Positions 7,101-8,311 of a stretch of 8,311 nt of DNA are shown here, in pieces (the stretch's first letter is position 1; each line of letters opens with the position of its first letter). Under the pieces are notes generated by a model. The model worked only from the letters and a program-made list of their open reading frames with translations. It made no database searches and was not told where the DNA came from. The stretch is from Thermoleophilia bacterium (GTDB taxonomy: Bacteria; Actinomycetota; Thermoleophilia; RBG-16-64-13), in NCBI GenBank assembly GCA_016929985.1, contig JAFGIH010000039.1:1-8311 (forward strand). The letters run 5' to 3'. The position numbers and the translations under genes are program-made.

Positions 7101-7391
7101 GCAGTCTGGGCGTGGCGGGTCCTGGCCGGGATAGAGCTCGCCCGGGGAAGGCTGGACGAGGCCGAGCAGGCGTTGGAGAAGGCGGCGTCGTTTCTCACGT
7201 GCGCACAACCTGCCGGTGACCGCTACGTCGAGGCAGAACTGCTCTTCCGCCGGGCGCAGCTCCGGCTGAAGCAGGGCCGTACTGAGGAAGCAAGCGGGGA
7301 TCTTGCTCGTGCCACTGAGCTTCTCACCGAGTTGGGCGGTGAGAAGCACGGGCGTATAGGGGTCATGAAGGCGGAGTGGGAGCAGCTCTAG
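4200..7391 (+). CDS. Class III adenylate cyclase-STAND ATPase-TPR protein
   Basis: A 1063-residue cytoplasmic signalling protein. Residues about 20-195 form a class III nucleotide cyclase domain. Metal ligands are D29 (LFADLAGF) and D73 (KFIGDALMALFG). The purine-selecting lysine is K69, and its partner position is S139 (QYSVVGDAVNLASR). Transition-state residues N146 and R150 are present, so it should make cAMP from ATP. A STAND/AAA ATPase follows: LIGREQEL at about 215, Walker A GETGLGKT 244-251, and Walker B VVVVED ending at D378 with IHWLD after it. The FTFTHALIQEAVYES stretch (about 579-593) is typical of this architecture. Residues about 620-1063 are helical TPR-type repeats. This resembles mammalian soluble adenylyl cyclase and multidomain actinobacterial cyclases. 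ATG 4200 is chosen because GAAGG lies nine bases upstream and the cyclase domain starts soon after; ATG 4149 would add 17 residues. The activating ligand is unknown. Confidence 0.93.
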   Translation: MNEAPASGPPTPTRGSADERRLVTVLFADLAGFASLAEHLDPEDVQHLLNRCFDRLVPCVERYGGTIDKFIGDALMALFGAPVAHEHDAERAVRAALDLRESLQEFNREQGLELAVHIGINTGRVLAGSIGGGGHQQYSVVGDAVNLASRLEEVSARNEILIGPRTYRAVSRLFAIQEGEAVRVRGRDEETRTYRVLGEKDTAQPQTPRPLRAPLIGREQELAALTAALERLRQGQGGVVYLVGETGLGKTRLVAEGRKSVPAQDLTWREGQAIILGRSPAYGPVKQILGADSGFLPGDDSSTRYEKLRRRLDQLFTDEHERHLTTLAALLSLPSEAEAHGRLDSLGPNVFNQRLQESVRGFLTRLAAERPVVVVVEDIHWLDSSSAALVGRVLPLAGTNPLLFLVVARPELEGSRLDPERVCSLAGIPCQKIRLHPLSAAESRTLVSELLGSRELAAGLHAAIDRWAEGNPFFIEESLRSLIDAEQIQPDGKGGWHFTTRLHLSLPDTLQGAIAARVDRLPERTRRTLRMASVVGRTFPQSLIGALTGFAAPLLDRQLRRLQYLELIESVRRRPEPEFTFTHALIQEAVYESMLLRERRRLHERVAEEIESRFAGSLAEQYDLLAYHYSRAENWDRAKDYLLQAGDRARVLGAVEAGGCYQQALEGLLRGYELGLEESDPAHGNAWFDEGVGAFYNAYRLATICPSLEVFHARAAETFGPADRRTLAAAEMVGAAYAEQRMYPEARAILESTLRTREVLGDGDDPSLARLLRVLAMVAVSQGAFEEGEALLTRGLALQMAADKRDYDMVTDLYLSLLYTYHCAGRLERLREVADEALAIAGLEAGSQYSIILANICDTKMRLGRLSEAEAHARRGIKSARSSYVEAACRGNLGEVLISQGRYADALRELEQATEMMDGLGRSTDLGGLLSPLAECQLQLGLPDLAEESARRAANLLDKEPGVDRADAVWAWRVLAGIELARGRLDEAEQALEKAASFLTCAQPAGDRYVEAELLFRRAQLRLKQGRTEEASGDLARATELLTELGGEKHGRIGVMKAEWEQL

Positions 7392-8170
7392 TCGAGCTCC
7401 CGGGTCAGTCCGTCTGCGCAGAGGACCGTGCGGCGGAAGATGGCTTGAGCTCTCTGGAGCATCTCGGCGTGATGGGCCGCGTCTACCGGCGGCAGGTGGC
7501 TCAGTAGGAGCTCCCCTACGTCGGCCTCAAAGGCCACCCGCGCAGCTTGCTCGACGGAGCTGTGCCCGCCCGCCCGCGCTCGGACGGCCCCTGGGTCGTC
7601 GGCCTCCGAAGACCACGCTTCGTGCACCAGGATGCGCGCTCCCCGGGCGAAGTCGCCGGCCGTGCCGTCGTGCAGACAATCGGTCATGAAGGCGAGCAGG
7701 TCGCCCACCCGGTAACCGAGTGAGCCCGCGAGGTGCTCCTGCCGCCGCGCCCGCATGCGCAGACCCCTCATCTGCCATTCCCCGGGCTGCACGGCCTCCC
7801 GCGAGATGGTGGGAAGGAGTCTCTCGAAGGCAACGGGGAAGAACGGCCCTCCGAACAGGTGGTCCAGGGTCTCGGGACCGGTGCCGCCGGCCTCGTCGAC
7901 AGGGACGTGCACCACGGTGGGGTTCGACCACAACCCAGGAAGGAACGTCAGCCCGATCAAGTGGTCGAGATGCAGGTGGGTGAGGTAGATGTGGATGGTG
8001 TGATCGACCGGGGGGATCAGCAGGCGGAACGGGTGCTGCAACAGGCGGCAGAGGCCTGAGCCCGCATCGAAGATCACGAGCTCCTCATCCAAGGTCAGCG
8101 CTAGAGAGGTAGTCATGCTCGTGTCGTGGGGCATCCAACCCGAAGAGCCGAGTATCACGAGTTGCGCCAT
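7388..8170 (-). CDS. Metallo-beta-lactamase-fold hydrolase (RNase Z / class II PDE-like)
   Basis: A 260-residue MBL-fold metalloenzyme. Visible metal-site features are T-H65-L-H67-L-D69-H70 (the HxHxDH motif), H146 (EHLAGSLGYRV), bridging D164 (FMTDC), and H225 (LLSHL). VHEAW (182-186) and GGHSSVEQAA (201-210) recall the HEAT and GHS motifs of RNase Z-like proteins. The N-terminus LVILGSSGWMP is typical of this subgroup. It lacks the exosite arm and the H-x-x-x-R ending of true tRNase Z, so a different phosphodiester or ester substrate is likely. The HxHLDHLxGL stretch partly fits the class II cyclic nucleotide phosphodiesterase signature. ATG at 8170 is supported by AGGGGGG about five bases upstream on the minus strand. 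It converges on the cyclase gene and shares its CTAG stop. The MBL fold is certain; the substrate is not. Confidence 0.88.
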   Translation of the reverse strand: MAQLVILGSSGWMPHDTSMTTSLALTLDEELVIFDAGSGLCRLLQHPFRLLIPPVDHTIHIYLTHLHLDHLIGLTFLPGLWSNPTVVHVPVDEAGGTGPETLDHLFGGPFFPVAFERLLPTISREAVQPGEWQMRGLRMRARRQEHLAGSLGYRVGDLLAFMTDCLHDGTAGDFARGARILVHEAWSSEADDPGAVRARAGGHSSVEQAARVAFEADVGELLLSHLPPVDAAHHAEMLQRAQAIFRRTVLCADGLTRELD

Positions 8171-8191
8171 GATCGCCCCCCTGGCCGGTCA

Positions 8192-8220
8192 TTGCGGACT
8201 GAGTCCACCCAGAGTAAATT
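8192..8220 (+). promoter_or_regulatory. Candidate promoter for the + strand gene at 8275
   Basis: TTGCGG (8192-8197) and TAAATT (8215-8220) are separated by exactly 17 bases, matching 3 of 6 and 4 of 6 consensus positions. A start near 8227 would leave about 48 bases of leader before GTG 8275. The AT-rich patch stands out from the GC-rich surroundings. Confidence 0.3.
8196..8206. promoter_or_regulatory. Palindrome GGACT-G-AGTCC, possible operator
   Basis: A perfect 5-bp dyad with a single central base lies between the divergent candidate promoters. It overlaps the end of the + strand -35 and sits just downstream of the predicted minus-strand transcription start. A protein bound here could affect both genes. 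No matching regulator gene is in the window. Confidence 0.25.
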
Positions 8221-8223
8221 GTA
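8218..8223 (-). promoter_or_regulatory. Candidate -10 box TACAAT for the MBL hydrolase
   Basis: Read on the minus strand this is TACAAT (5 of 6 matches to TATAAT), the same hexamer found before the cyclase. It lies about 48 bases upstream of the hydrolase ATG. No good -35 element was found at the expected distance (about 8241-8246). It overlaps the + strand -10 candidate, so the two promoters could compete. Confidence 0.3.
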
Positions 8224-8274
8224 AGCTAGGAACCGTCTGAATGCCTGGGGCCGTGCGGGAGAGGAGCTGGATCC

Positions 8275-8311
8275 GTGGGGAGCCCTGCAGACGACGAGCA
8301 CCCCGGTCTTC
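8275..8311 (+). CDS. Probable start of a further + strand gene, 3'-partial
   Basis: GTG at 8275 is preceded by GAGAGGAG ending about eight bases upstream and opens a frame that stays open to the window end (MGSPADDEHPGL). The upstream promoter candidate has suitable spacing. An alternative start at ATG 8241 in another frame is also open to the end but has no ribosome binding site that I can see. Only twelve residues are visible, so no function can be suggested. Confidence 0.35.
   Translation, partial: MGSPADDEHPGL

Overview
The window is high-GC, densely packed bacterial DNA with strong G/C preference at third codon positions. The gene content (a mycofactocin glycosyltransferase, a FixC/FixX/ETF electron-transfer set, and a very large adenylate cyclase-STAND ATPase-TPR protein) fits an actinobacterial or similar deep-branching Gram-positive or Chloroflexota-like lineage. 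The sequence alone does not settle the phylum.

Region 1 (1-3547, + strand) is the end of a tightly coupled operon: fixC (5'-truncated by the window), fixX, etfB/fixA and mftF. fixC/fixX share a GTGA overlap and etfB/mftF share an ATGA overlap, so translation is probably coupled. FixC, FixX and ETF normally form a relay that passes electrons between ETF and the quinone pool. MftF is the glycosyltransferase that decorates the peptide-derived redox cofactor mycofactocin. Finding them in one operon suggests that the ETF/FixCX branch reoxidises mycofactocin or its partner dehydrogenases. An ETF alpha gene and mftA-E are not in the window and would be expected upstream or elsewhere.

Region 2 (3548-4199) has no recognisable large gene. 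It starts with a C/T-rich, G-poor tract and may hold two small + strand genes (3641-3850 and 3855-4025) with coding-like third-position GC. It ends with a 13-bp inverted repeat and a candidate -10 box ahead of the cyclase.

Region 3 (4200-7391, + strand) is one long gene for a class III nucleotide cyclase fused to a STAND-type ATPase and a TPR-rich C-terminus. It has the architecture of soluble adenylyl cyclase-like signalling proteins, and its catalytic residues look intact.

Region 4 (7388-8170, - strand) encodes a metallo-beta-lactamase-fold hydrolase, convergent with the cyclase. The two genes terminate in the same CTAG. The MBL family includes RNase Z-like proteins and class II-type cyclic nucleotide phosphodiesterases, so a cAMP synthesis/degradation pair is an attractive but unproven reading.

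Region 5 (8171-8311) is a divergent promoter region with a candidate operator palindrome, followed by the probable start of another + strand gene at 8275.
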